A DNA stretch of 64,000 nucleotides from Smallanthus sonchifolius (Eukaryota; Streptophyta; Magnoliopsida; Asterales; Asteraceae), in contig CM042043.1 in NCBI GenBank assembly GCA_023525975.1, forward strand, positions 35,722,001 through 35,786,000, written 5' to 3'. The translations under genes and the position numbers were made by a program. The notes under the pieces were generated by a model, which was not told the origin of the DNA, did no database searches, and saw only the letters and a program-made list of their open reading frames with translations. Each line of letters starts with the position of its first letter. Position 1 is the first letter of the stretch. This document shows, in pieces, positions 34,741 to 47,300 of the stretch.

Positions 34741-37420
34741 TTTAGCTTCAGTGTATAGAAGTATACGATTACGTTTTGAGTATAAAGTGGTTATCTAAAT
34801 ACTCTAGTGTTTAAGAGAGGTGTGGGACAGCGTTTGGAACAGGATTAACCGTTATACGCTTTTTCACAAAAGATTCGAGTTGTCCAGAAGATTAGTGGAT
34901 TCCGATGTTTGGTTTAGATAGGAGTCAGGGGATGTACTCTGCTAAAGAGAGTAATGTCCTCCTTCCTGCTAGCGTCTAGTATCAAGAGTGAAGTTTTCTC
35001 GTATATATGTACGTTTATCAAGTCTCATAGGGTTTGGTTAAGATGGACACACAAAGTTTTCAAGACTAGGAATCCAAGTATAAGTTTGAAAATAGGATAA
35101 GTCAGTTGAGTTTCAAGTTTCAGTATTAAGCTCTTTATTGATCATGTTTAGTTTTAAGAACACGGGATTGGGTATTTGTACAAGTTTTACATGACTCAAA
35201 AGTCTCTGACCTCATAGTTGTGTATACGGAGTTTAATGTTTTAGCAACGTGTATTTAAGCTTTTAGTCCCCGTTGTGATCTATAGTAAGTCTTTTACGTG
35301 ACAAGAGTTGAATGAGGAATGTCTCCAAGCATAGAGTAACGGGAAAAGTTTCGATAAGGTTTATGATAGTGTGTTTACGAATGATTTATCTTGTTTCACA
35401 ACAGCAGGTATAGTTTTTCTTTTATATAAAGTGTAATTAAGATGTTTTTTAAAAAAAATGACGAGTTGGACATTGATAAGTAGTACAAGTAAGACTTATG
35501 AAAAGGTATGTATGATTGTCAAACGAAAAGTTGGTCAAGTTTTAGAAGTGTGAAGTCTTTATGAGAGGTAAGGATCATAGTTGATTACGGCAGTGGTTCA
35601 TAATTTGGGTTGTTTTTGAAAAGTGCTTACGAATTAGAAGATTTGTTCAAGATTTATTCCTCAGGTACACGTGTCACTTAGGATTTTTATAGTTTAATGC
35701 AACGTTGTTAATTATTTCAAGTACTAACGTGAGCTACTTTTGACGAAGGTGTGTGGGTAAGAGTGTTAAGTTTGTAGTGTTAGAAGGAAAGTCAAGCTAG
35801 TAAGTGATAACAAGATAAATTTCAAAATAACTTTCGTTAAATGTTTCAAAATTAGGACTTCTAGCCCTTACATAATACAATTTAAACGGAAAAATTAAGG
35901 TGTGTAAGTAAGTTGATTTAATATGTTCAAAAGGTTTTTTTTTTTTACTCATAATACCGAGTCATCACAGTAATATATAAAAAAAAATGGGTTTTGGCTT
36001 GAAGTTGGTGGGCTAACGAAGAGAATTCCCGGAAGAAGGGGTGGGTCGCAAGGACTCACTTATGTACCCTATTTCCCTAGCCAGAACATCCTCATGGGCC
36101 TACAACTTCTCTCAGTTGTTGTCACCGATGTTTGGGTTTATGGTATTATGTCGAGGTTCATTATGGGTTTAGAGTCTTAAACGTGGAGCTTGTTTATTCT
36201 ATAGTAGGCTTCTTCTCTTGCGGGAAAATGATCAGGTTACAAATCCCTTTGTTAATGTACTTTAGGTTTAAAAGACGTTAAGTTTTGTTTACAAGAAACG
36301 GTGATGTGTAAGTTTTAAGGACGTATGAAGGTTTTGAGATTAAAAGTGTAACAAAGTTTTTGAGTTAGTCATAAAATGAAGTTTGCTTGAGTGACGAAAA
36401 TGAAATGAGACACAAGGGTTTCCCCTTATGTGCCAAGTTTATAAAATAATGAAGCTTGTAAAAAGGACTTGTAGGATAATACATGGTTTTAAATGTGCTG
36501 GTATTACAAGGATCATGAAGTTTAAGGATGTATGAACACTTTGAGATGTATAAAAGTGTAGCAAAAGTTTGAGTGAGTTATCTAGAGTAGTTTGGTTGAG
36601 TGATGAAAATAAGATGAAAACACAAGGGTTTCCCCTTAAGTGTTATGTTCATAAAATAATGAAGTTTATAGGAGAAATTGTAGAGTAATACATAGTTTTA
36701 AGGGTTATATTACAACGATCATGAAGTTTACTGGGTAGTATCTATAAATATAAGTTTATGTATGTAGTTTTTAAGTATAATCTCGTAAGAATTTGTCCTT
36801 GAAGGTAACTCCTTCAGGTCATGACGAGTAAGCATGCTGTCATATGACAAGACGGGACTTAAGAATCATAGAATAAAGATTATAGAGGAAAGTTTTTGAA
36901 TCATGAATTTATGAAGCGTAAAGTATTTGAGATGGCACTCATTTAGTGCATATCACTAAGTGAGTACTTCGACATATCAAGAGAAATTTGAGTTCACTAA
37001 TGTTTATAGAAGTCGTGCATTCCTATAAGTGGATACTCATCCCAAGAATTCCCAGGAAAGCATACGGGTCCAACAGTTGATTTGGATTTATACGAAATGC
37101 TTTCCTTGACAGAATTTCCCAGAATACAGGTATCCACCATTCCGGTCCGCACAAGTTCTCACACATTATCTAGAACTTAAATATTCTTGACGAGAGTTTA
37201 GTGGTGGATTAGGCTTGAAGCCTAAGAATGTGTCCTCGATGCAGTAGCCTCTTGTAGTCCGTAGGTAAGTAGAAACGTAGAATCTCCAAGCTTTCACGTA
37301 TAAGATTTAAAAATAGAATGATGAGAGAATTCCTAGTAAAGGACATGAGATAACTCACGTTTGGGTCTCCTGAGTTATAGTCTAGGTCATGTGTCTAATA
37401 ACCTAATTCCCTATAACCAA

Positions 37421-37433
37421 GGCTCTGATACCA
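37421..37433 (-). other. Primer binding site, internal 2
   Basis: Reverse complement TGGTATCAGAGCC, 3 bp from LTR3. Confidence 0.9.
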
Positions 37434-37436
37434 ATC

Positions 37437-40411
37437 TGTCACACCCCAACCGACGGCGGATTATACGTGGGGGCGGACGTGGTTGTTCAATAGCACAAGG
37501 TTGACTATTAAAGTTTCAATATTTCATTAATGAATAATTTAAGATTCAATACAAGGAAGAATAATACGAATACAACATTTAATTTAAGTAGTCTAGGTCC
37601 AAAGCATCATATGTGATCACGAATAAGTCTCATGATGTAAACCTGAAACATGTGAAAGAATCTGTCAACTACAAAATAGTTGGTGAGATACAAAGGTTTT
37701 GACACAGTTTAACAAGTATTTGAAAAGAATTACAATTCACTATGATATATGCATTCTTTAATGTAAGTATGAGAAAACAAGCATGTTAGACATTGTGCAA
37801 ATTCAACCCTCCAACCAAGTTTAGGCATAACCCGCAGGTTACCCTTATAAGTCTCAAGTTTAAAGTTTAATGTAGTAACAAACACCAAGGGCTCCCTACC
37901 GAAGGGGTCAATCAATCAAGGTGGATTGGTCAAATACAATAGATCTATCATTGTTACTATCAGCTTGATCAAAACTAATGAATGTGCTAGTTTTAAGTTT
38001 AATCTAAGCATACAAGTCTCAAGTTTAACATAAGAATAAACACGTAGTCATAGTTGTACAAGAATTGTATAAGTTTAAGAATTGTGAACATGTTTCACCG
38101 CAAAAGCATAAAAGGAAAAAGGGGCTAAGTATACTCACTTGGATGATGAATAGTATCCGACACGGATAAGTATTTGCAAGACTTGGAGGGAGAATATCCT
38201 CACGATAAACCTAAGTATGCAAGTTTAAAGATTTAAGTATTATCCTATAAGTCTATGGTAAGGATCTAGGTTTCAAGATCGACTAGGGTTCCAAATGGGA
38301 GACGGGAATGATTGTGTTTATAAAGTTTAAGTCGAGTTTTAATAAGGTTTTAAATGAGTCATACTAGACTTGGATTTCAAAGTTTAAATAAGTTAATAGT
38401 TTAAAATAATTATTGTTTAAAATAATTATTTAAAATAAGGATTAAAAATAAATAATAATTATTTCAAAAGTAAAATAATTATTAAATGCAAAGTATTTAA
38501 AGATTAAATAGTGATTAAGGATAAATAATAATTATTTAAGAATAAATAATTAAGGATAAATACTTATTTTATAAGAATAAATATTCCGTTTAATCATTTA
38601 AAGTATTTAGATGTTAAATATTTATTTTACAATTTAACTTGTAAATAAATAATGTTTAAAATGTGCTAAATAATATGAAATTGTAAGCATAAATAATTAT
38701 GTTTAAATAGAATTTCTTATAAGGTTCATATTTTGATTATAAGTTTATAAATATATTTTTAAAGTTTGAAAGAAACCATAAGTTTAATAGGTTTTAAATA
38801 GAGTTCTATTGATTTATAAGTTTATAAGTGTTTAAAGTTTTCATTTAGCTATTATAAAGTTTATAACTTTATAATTATTTAGGAAATAAGTATAATTATT
38901 TCTCTCCTTTTATATAAACAAATAGATTTGTGTTTACATAAATTTTATAAAGTGTATAAATTTATAAGTTTATAAATTCTATAACTTTCTAAGCTTACAA
39001 AAATTATATAAGTTTAAAAGTTTACACTAAAGATTAGAATAAAAGAACCTTTTTAAGATACAAATAATAATGAATAGTTTTTTTTGTGAGATTATAAATT
39101 TTATAAAAGTTTTTAAAGTATTTTTATGAATTTAAAACCATAATTAAAGATTTAATTAATTATAGGTTTACTAAGTTTTAATTACTTAAAAATGTTCCAG
39201 AATGTAAAAGTGTAGATAAAAATCGATTTTTAAGTTTATTAATGTTTAACAGATTTTATAAAAATATTTGGGAAAATTAATTCTGACCAAAAAAAATGAA
39301 ATACATAAGAAAGGGGGCTGCCCGGATCGAACTCGGGTCTGTCGCGGGTCACCAACACACGCACACACTAACCGCCCGACTACGGGTCTCGTTAGTTTAT
39401 TACACGAAAAATCAAATAGATAAGCAACATCTCGATTTATCCCCAATTTCTCATACGAATCCTAGGTTTTGAATCTCGAAATACGAATCGATTTGCCCTC
39501 TGTTAATGGAATTAAACAGAGGGCTTTCGATCTATGCAGTGTAACGAGCAAAATGACCACAAGGATTACCTGGAATGGTATCGAATCGAGCGAGAACGAG
39601 TCGAGCTTCCTTCGCGACTGACCATGGATCTAAATGGTGATTGTAGGTATGATTTGAAGAAATTGGGTGTTTAGTGAGTTGAGGTGTGATTTAGTTGAGC
39701 TGTGGCAACGGATATTTATACCCAAATTCGACATTTAATGGTTGATTAGGTGGGAAGGTTTCAGGATTTAATGTTGGACTTAAATTCGAACCCACGCCGT
39801 ATTAACGTTGGAATCGAGTGTCGACACACACCGGGTTTCGGTCGCACGCTTGAACCGAAACTCAAGAAGCAATTAATTCGACCGATTACGCGTTTTTGAA
39901 TAATTTGGACTCAAAACCGGGTGTCGCGGGACTCGAACCCACGAGTGTTTTCTGAATCTGGAAGTTTAGGTTTATTGCAAAACAGACCCCTGAAGTTTCA
40001 AGCCTTTCTTATTTTATGTCAAAACTTGGCTTTTAGTTTGAAATAGGTTTCAACGATGACAGTTTCAGTCCCTGAAGTTTATAAAACGATCTAAATATAT
40101 ATATATATATATATATATTATATAAAATGAAATATGTTTTATAAGTTTTATTATTTTATAATTCTATAAAATAATTTGTGACATTTGAATATTAATAAAA
40201 TTTATAAATCATATTGTTTACATAACCGAACTTATAAACTCTATAAAGTGTTGTCATTTTTATAAGATATATATCTCAAGTATAATATATATCGAAACAA
40301 TTAATATTTATTATAAAAAAAATAGCTTCCGAATAAGTTTTCAAGATTTAAATTAATAATGGGTGCAAGGGTTTAGGGAAAAAGTATTTCGGAAAAATCC
40401 TGGATATTACA
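37437..40411 (-). repeat. LTR3 (5' LTR of the tandem)
   Basis: 2,975 bp with the same ends. On the minus strand this is the first LTR. Its right end abuts TTGAG and the interrupted hAT sequence. Confidence 0.92.
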
Positions 40412-41022
40412 TTGAGCATGAAGATAACCTTTATTCCTAGTTTCTTCTTGTAGTTTTGTAACTTAATAGCATTCTTAAAACATAATCTAAATGGAACATA
40501 ATATCATATTCAAACAAACAAAACTCTAGAACACCATATCTAACTTAATAGCATTCTTAAAGCAGATAGATAGCCTAAAGCAATTTAATGCAAAAGTATC
40601 ATATTCAAACAAAACCCTAGAACACCAGATCTAACAATTGCAGATCAATAGCTCTCAAAACCCTAAAAATCACAAAAAAAGTAGGATTCAAACTTTCTTA
40701 CTTACAATGGAGATGTGAAGATGGCGATGAGCAGGTGGTGCAGGCGGAGACGTGGACGGGGGGGACGATGAACGGGTGGTGCACCAGCGGTGTAATGTGA
40801 GAGCCGCGAGGAGGCAGCGGCGGTGGCCGGTGGTGCAGCGGCAGAGACGTGGACGGTGGACGACGGTGAGACGCTGAATCAGTCGTGGAATCGTGGTCTG
40901 AGGTCTCGTGGAGGCTGAGAGACTAAGCAGCGGGAGAATGAAATTGGGATTTAGGGTTTCTCCTCTCATTCCCTTATATACTTTAAGTATAATAAATAAA
41001 CAATTAAAAAAATACACAAATT
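40412..41022 (-). other. hAT element middle: promoter and leader-like region
   Basis: It begins with the second TTGAG copy and a few transposase codons. A direct repeat of about 85-90 bp follows (CTTAATAGCATTCTTAAA... at 40462 and 40550), then a GC-rich segment at 40715-40930. On the minus strand, GTATATAAGGG (40974-40981) looks like a TATA box followed by AAACCCTAAATCCC, a common plant leader style. The minus frame at 40688-41068 crosses into the solo LTR and is not a gene. Confidence 0.5.
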
Positions 41023-42106
41023 TGTGACAATTCGGATTTTTAGGATTAATTCCGTTAGTAAATTCCATTAAATATTAACCTATTTAACTCATTTCAAACC
41101 CTAAGGACTGTTTCTATCAATATTCAAACCTAAAACTGCAGGGACTAGTTATGTAATTACTCTAAACTCATTCTGTTGACTTTACAAAGTCAAAATTAAG
41201 AAATCTTGTTCCTATTGACCTCTTAAAAGTCAAAATCAATTGGATTTGTTCCGGTTGACTTTTAAAAGTCAGCATATCTTTGATCTAAATTCGCAAATTG
41301 TAACCAATATTCGTCCAAATTTGTAACTGAATTGGGCATTAACAACATTAACGACCATCATTGGAGGAATTACAAAGTATTAATTCGAATTTAGTTCCAT
41401 TATGGGGCATTAAATCCATAAACATCGACACACTCGATCATATCACCGAATTCGACTAGTTCTGGTTACCAATTTGAAATCAAACACCTTAAGCACGTCG
41501 AACGAACCTTTTTGAATGTTCTGCACACACCTTTTTGGCCGAAGAGGTAAAAGGAGCGCCAGAGACCACACTATCGAAGTCGCGGCTGTGCTTTAGTCGT
41601 ACACCATCAATTCCATCTTGGTTCTGGTAATTTCTCGCACCTACAGTTTCACTTTAGCGTCTGGATCATTAGCCCTATGCTAATTTGATCGTATATAATC
41701 GATTTGAACTCGATCCAGTAATCTAGGGTTCGTTCATGAACAATATCCTAGACTTAACCAAAACAAAATTAAACTATACCAGCAGTTTCGCAATCGTTTA
41801 TTTGTTAAAAGCCCCATGATTTCAGCTGAAAACATTTTCGAATTTGATTGATTTGATTCAGAGTTAAGAACTAGGGTTTTCGGTTCTTGAATCTGAAATT
41901 AAAAGCTTTTAATCTGACGTTTTTGCAATTAAATCTCACCACTGGTTCGCAACACCATGATTAGCAAAACCCCAATGCCTTCTTGTTCAATCGATAACCA
42001 AATCGATGGATTTGGGAGGGAGTTGGTTCGGCTTTGACTAAGAGGGAAGAACTCAGGAGACCTAACTGTTAAAACCATTCTGGCTCGATCTTTGTTGCGA
42101 TTACCT

Positions 42107-42172
42107 AAGCGGGTGGAGTGGTTAGAGCTTTGTCCTATAGGGGAGGAGACCTGGATTCGAGTCTCACAACCC
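42107..42172 (+). repeat. tRNA-like sequence inside the solo LTR
   Basis: AGCGGGTGGAGTGGTTAGAG (A-box-like) followed by CTGGATTCGAGTCTC (B-box-like), then CCCC and a T run. It is in sense with the LTR and similar in layout to the tRNA-like part of the LARD LTRs. Confidence 0.5.
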
Positions 42173-43680
42173 CTTTTTATTTTTATAACGGGTTTACATA
42201 TAATATTTTTATATAAAAATAATCCCTATAGTATTATAATGTTATATTAACACGTTTTGAACTCGAAAAACTCCCGTAGGCTCGGGTTTGGTTTTATAAC
42301 ACGTTTTTAATATTTCTCCACATTTAAATAATATATTTATATTATTTCTAAACCCATAACTCCAAATAAAATAATATATATGTATATTATTTTCACCGCA
42401 TTGATAAACATTTTGTAATTCTTCAAATTTATAAATAATATAATTATATTTATATGACAAAATTACAGAAAACGTCCTTTAGGTTTATATATAATTGCAC
42501 CTTATGTCCTTTACCTTTAAAATGCACATTGGCTGTCCTTTATGTTTTCAATTTGTCACGGATTATGTCCTTTAAAGTAACTTCCGTCTATTTTGTCTGT
42601 TAAGTTATATCACGTGAGTTACACGTGGGGGTATAATGGTAAATTTACCCCTTTCTTCTTCTTTTTTCTCAAACCTGGGTTATTTAACCTAATCTCACAC
42701 ACCATTTTCTTCACGCCTGCATCAAAATCTTCACTTTCTTCGTAAATCAGCATCAAGAAACCATTGTTAATGACGATTTATTGCTCGTGTGGGATGCAAG
42801 CAACGATAAGAACTTCCTGGACCTCTAGAAATCCAGGTCGTCGGTTCTATTCTTGTCCAATTAAGGTATGAAAGTGATTGTTTTTTTCCTCCCCAAATTC
42901 TCTGCCCTAATTCTTTTCAATTCATATATAGGGTTCAGGATGTCAATTCATTGGATGGTATGACCCTGTGATGTGTCAACGATCAATGGATATCATTCCA
43001 GGTCTACTTAGGTCAAAAAACGAACTTGAAGCTAAAGTGAAAGCAAGTGAAGAAAAAGCAAAAAGGATGAGAAGATATTTAATATACAGTTGGTTATTTT
43101 TTGTTTTGGTTGGGTATTTGATTTTTCTTGTAACTTGACAAATGAATGTTGATCTTTCAAACCTGTAATGACTGTTTAGGGGTGTTTAGGGTGGATCTTT
43201 GAAACCTGGATATGTAGTTTATGTAATGAATGCTTAATGAAATGGGAATATGCAGTTTTTGAATAGTAATTTTGTACTGTAATTTTGGATTTGCAGTTTT
43301 TGAATGACAATTTGCAGGTGTTTGGTGTGAATGGTAATTTACTACTTGAACAAACCTGCCCAAAAGAATGCCTGAATGGTAATTTGGATTTCAAACTATG
43401 CTTAACATACATTCAGCCTAGAATTAAAGCATAAAAAACATAATTTCAGTGTGTATTTAACATACATTCAGCCTTGAATTAAAGCATAAAAATTGTTCAT
43501 AAACATACTTGAATTAAAGCATACCAATTGTTCCAAGGAATACAAATTGTTCAAAGCTTTCCAAGGACATTTAAAAGAGATTACAAACCATAACTAATAG
43601 ACATAATGTTTAACTAGACCAAAAGATTACAAACTTTCCAAGGAAATTCAAAAGACATTACAAATTGCAGACTTTCAAAA

Positions 43681-44230
43681 GAGATTACTCCTGTGGTGGT
43701 TGACCTTTGCAAGTTCTCTGATTGTGCCCCTTGTTCTTACACTTACCACAAGTTACAGCTAAGTTTTTCTTTGTTAATTTTCCCACTCTTGTAGTCTCTT
43801 CAACTGCAGACTTCTTCCTTTTCTTTTTTGGTCTTCCCACTGGATTGTGATGAGTTGGTAGGGTGATGGTAGTTGGTATCTGGGACTTAGGCCACATAGA
43901 CTTGCCATTTATTGGAAATATCTTGGATCCATAAACAGTTTTCCAGGTTTCCAATTTGTAAACAGGTGATACCCAAGACTCTGGCTGCCCATTTTGTTGA
44001 CCAAAACTTACCATATTCCAAAATGTTGCCACTGCATGTTTGCAAGGCATTCCTGTGATTTCCCATCTTCTACAGGTACATGTTTTTCTGTTTACATCAA
44101 CCACACACTGATCACCTAATGGTGTTGTAGCAACCCCATTATGTTCCCCTCCATTCCAACTAACAACATACTTTGTAGCATCCTTCTTGATGAGTTCATC
44201 AATGTAATCCCTAAGTTCCTGGGTTTGTTC
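43681..44230 (-). pseudogene. MULE transposase C-terminus with SWIM finger, copy 1
   Basis: The frame covers DYIDELIKKD, a SWIM zinc finger (CTCRRWEITGMPCKHA, CxC...CxH), a conserved segment YKLETWKTVYGSKIFPI, a basic nuclear-localisation-like run (GRPKKKRKKSAVEE) and a CCHC-like knuckle (CGKCKNKGHNQRTC), ending GQPPQE and stop at 43685. In intact proteins this follows the DDE core. Here it follows a broken repeat junction and has no start codon of its own. Confidence 0.85.
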
Positions 44231-44287
44231 GGATGAGTTCATCAATGTAATCCCTAAGTAAACCATACTGTGAAGCATATATATATA

Positions 44288-44860
44288 GAGATTACTCCTG
44301 TGGTGGTTGACCTTTGCAAGTTCTCTGATTGTGCCCCTTGTTCTTACACTTACCACAAGTTACAGCTAAGTTTTTCTTTGTTAATTTTCCCACTCTTGTA
44401 GTCTCTTCAACTACAGACTTCTTCCTTTTCTTTTTTGGTCTTCCCACTGGATTGTGATGAGTTGGTAGGGTGATGGTAGTTGGTATCTGGGACTTAGGCC
44501 ACATAGACTTGCCATTTATTGGAAATATCTTGGATCCATAAACAGTTTTCCAGGTTTCCAATTTGTAAACAGGTGATACCCAAGACTCTGGCTGCCCATT
44601 TTGTTGACCAAAACTTACCATATTCCAAAATGTTGCCACTGCATGTTTGCAAGGCATTCCTGTGATTTCCCATCTTCTACAGGTACATGTTTTTCTGTTT
44701 ACATCAACCACACACTGATCACCTAATGGTGTTGCAGCAACCCCATAATGTTCCCCTCCATTTCAACTAACAACATACTTTGTAGCATCCTTCTTGATGA
44801 GTTCATCAATGTAATCCCTAAGTTCCTGGGTTTGTTCGGATGAGTTCATCAATGTAATCC
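44288..44860 (-). pseudogene. MULE transposase C-terminus with SWIM finger, copy 2 (tandem duplicate)
   Basis: Nearly identical to copy 1 at a 607-bp offset, including the SWIM finger, basic run and CCHC-like knuckle. It has a TGA where copy 1 has TGG (VVSWNGG), so it is interrupted upstream of the SWIM finger. The duplication junction carries copies of a GTTCCTGGGTTTGTTCGG-containing stretch. Confidence 0.85.
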
Positions 44861-46356
44861 CTAAGTAAACCAACCTGGGTCAGAAACAGGTTCAACATCA
44901 ACCTGCACAGTTGTTCCTGGGTTTGTTCGGATGAGTTCATCAATGTAATCCCTAAGTAAACCATACTGTGAAGCATAATCACCATGAAGTTGTAACCGAG
45001 CCTTGGATCTGGCCCTAAAAGCTTTCATTCTTGAAACACCTACCTCATATTTCCTTTGGAATTGTTCTTGAACAGCCTTTACTGGAATGGAGGGATTTTC
45101 ATCAATTTGCTCCATCAGTTGTTGAACTAAAAATGTGGAAGTACAAGCTACAATTACTCTACTTTGAAGACATTTATGCTCTGCACATAATGTCTTTACC
45201 ATCCAAGTATCTAATAGTTCATCTTTTGAGATCAACAATACCCAAGGGCATAAATATTGGTGAGGGTTTGTCTTTTTCCCCCTACCCCCTTTATTTTTAT
45301 CTTCTGGTCCTCCAACTATTGCAGTTTGTGAAGTTTCAGTCTCTTTTTGCTTTATTGCTTCATTCTCCTTAACTATTGTCCTTTTTGAAGTTTCGGCCTC
45401 TTTTTCCTTTATTGCTACATCACCTGCACATACTACCCTTAAGCGATCTTTATCATCCTTTAATACTTTCAATTGTCTCCTTGTTTCAACCGTGTGTTTT
45501 CTTAAAAAATCCTTTGCCTCCCCTTTACTTGCAAACATTTGTCCTATGAAGAAATTGTTATCATCACCATTAGCCCTTTTAATGTTCTTTAATCTTCTTT
45601 TCCTTAGGCTGCTAATATTGTCATCAGAATCACACTCACTATCAAAGTTATCATTATCCAATACCTCTAAACCATCCATTTCATTGACCTCAACTTGCAT
45701 ATCATCTACATCATGATCAACATGTAGCTTAAAATCTCTCATATCAACTTCAATATCATCTATTTCATTCACCCCATCTACTAAGAAATCACTATCATCA
45801 TCATCATCATCCTCATTGTCTTGTTGAATTTCATTATCAACACTATAGTCCGAGGCATAATTAGGTTTTACATTTGTTTCTCCATGTTCAAGGTACACAT
45901 CAAATACCTTATTACCCCCAGCCACATATTCAAACAGTTTACTTCTAAGTTTCACAACATCCGATTCATTACCCAAATTTATAATGTCGGAATCTAAATC
46001 ACCTAGTGGTACTTTAAAATGGTAATAAGTAGGCACATCTTCTACGTAACCTAATTCGTGCTTAACAGATTCCAACTCTTGCATTGAAAGCCTTTTAATT
46101 TCAAGAAAATCAAGGAAAGAAGACCGACCATGCTCATACCTACGGCCGGGAAAAACAGTGAAATAACCCCCATGATGCATTCTGATAGTGAAAAGGGTCG
46201 GATACATGCCTGCATTTTCAAAATCAAGGATCGATTAAAAAAGGATGTTGAATCAGTAGAAATCGTAAATCTTTAAAAGGGATATGAATCATTACCGTAA
46301 ATTTCATTGATATCATAAACATCATCTTCACTTCGAATATGATAAGAGCCTGCCAT
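44861..46356 (-). pseudogene. MULE transposase, N-terminal part (PB1-like plus MuDR DNA-binding domain)
   Basis: Exon 1 is 46356-46296 (ATG, MAGSYHIRSEDDVYDINEIYG) and exon 2 starts at 46209 after an AG acceptor, with phase kept. The protein continues for about 450 residues. It has a PB1-like region (IRMHHGGYFTVFPGRRY), a very acidic linker with DDDDDD and S/D runs, then the MuDR-type zinc-binding domain (FFIGQMFASKGEAKDFLRKH ... HQYLCPWVLL ... AEHKCLQSR). Next comes the helix-rich segment that normally leads into the DDE core (KAVQEQFQRKYEVGVSRMKA). At about residue 445 the frame runs into rearranged repeats and stops. It would bind the terminal repeats in the nucleus but cannot cut. Confidence 0.88.
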
Positions 46357-47108
46357 TTTTTCTTCAATTGAACATAGAGAAAATGGTGTGTGAGATTAGG
46401 TTAAATAACCCAGGTTTGAGAAAAAGAAGAAGAAAGGGGTAAATTTACCATTATACCCCCACGTGCAACTCACGTGATATAACTTAACAGACAAAATAGA
46501 CGGAAGTTACTTTAAAGGACATAATCCGTGACAAATTGAAAACATAAAGGACAACCAATGTGCATTTTAAAGGTAAAGGACATAAGGTGCAATTATATAT
46601 AAACCTAAAGGACGTTTTCTGTAATTTTGTCTATTTATATTAATACCCACGTTTATATTCTCGAATAAAAATAATATATTTATTATTTTTACCACATAAA
46701 TGATTATCGTGATATTTTTCTAAACTTAAAAATAATATAATAACTTATATTGTTTTCCTAGACCGTCATCTAATGGTACAAACGCATGAATATTTATTTA
46801 AGTAAATATTATTCGTAAATTAGAAACTCTTGATTCGAAACACGTCAATCTTAATTCTTATATTAATAAATTCCTTGTTCCCGGTAACACATTTGTCTAC
46901 TCGTTAATCCTAAGTATGTTTTAAGACATTCAAATCTTTCCGTGTCGTCGTCACGAAATCCCATATGTTCCTAACTATCACAACTTATTCTAGGGCATTC
47001 GTAGACTGTAAACGTGCAATTCATTTGTGGTTTTGTTGCATCCTTGTGTGGTGCTAATCTCTACGCTTACACAACTCAGGTGAGTTTCACGGCCCCTTTT
47101 TATTCATT

Positions 47109-47300
47109 TTTCCTGTTGGGGGAGAAACATGTACACAAACAAACATTATTTTACTTGTTTTCCCGTTCGGGGAGAAACAGGCACACAGACATACATCATG
47201 TTACTTGTTTTCCTGTTGGGGGAGAAACAAGCATACAGACATACATCATTTTACTTGTTTTCCCGTTGGGGGGAGAAACAAGCACACAGACAAACACGGA
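47109..47300. repeat. ~51-bp minisatellite (4 copies)
   Basis: Units of TTACTTGTTTTCCTGTTGGG followed by GGAGAAACAAGCATACAGACATACATCAT, in the right part of the solo LTR. Confidence 0.85.

Larger units (their letters stand above)
33653..37436 (-). other. Internal domain, copy 2 (non-coding)
   Basis: Nearly identical to copy 1; by eye about eight substitutions and a few homopolymer changes over 3.78 kb. It contains the same arrays, at 34333-34740 and about 36286-36720. Confidence 0.85.
23896..40411 (-). mobile_element. Tandem three-LTR non-coding retrotransposon (LARD-like)
   Basis: The structure is LTR1 (23896-26886), internal 1 (26887-30669), LTR2 (30670-33652), internal 2 (33653-37436), LTR3 (37437-40411), all minus strand. 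The 5-bp duplication TTGAG (23891-23895, 40412-40416) flanks only the outer ends, so the array is one insertion later enlarged. Each internal region has a primer site at its 5' end and a polypurine run at its 3' end, but no gag or pol frame. Long LTRs with a long non-coding interior match the class called LARD, which needs proteins from another element. Confidence 0.93.
42456..46631 (-). mobile_element. MULE with ~265-bp terminal inverted repeats
   Basis: The ends start GACAAAATTACAGAAAACG. The inverted repeats run about 42456-42720 and 46370-46631 and align almost base for base. The perfect 9-bp duplication TATTTATAT (42447-42455, 46632-46640) marks a recent insertion. It encodes the N-terminal and C-terminal parts of a mudrA-type protein on the minus strand, but the DDE catalytic core is deleted, so it depends on a relative for movement. 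Confidence 0.95.

Noticed and set aside
40688..41068. 126-residue minus-strand frame
   Set aside because: It starts inside the solo LTR, crosses its TSD into hAT leader sequence and is low complexity; not a gene.
45031..45716. Plus-strand frames of 113 and 74 residues
   Set aside because: Antisense shadows of the MULE transposase frame.
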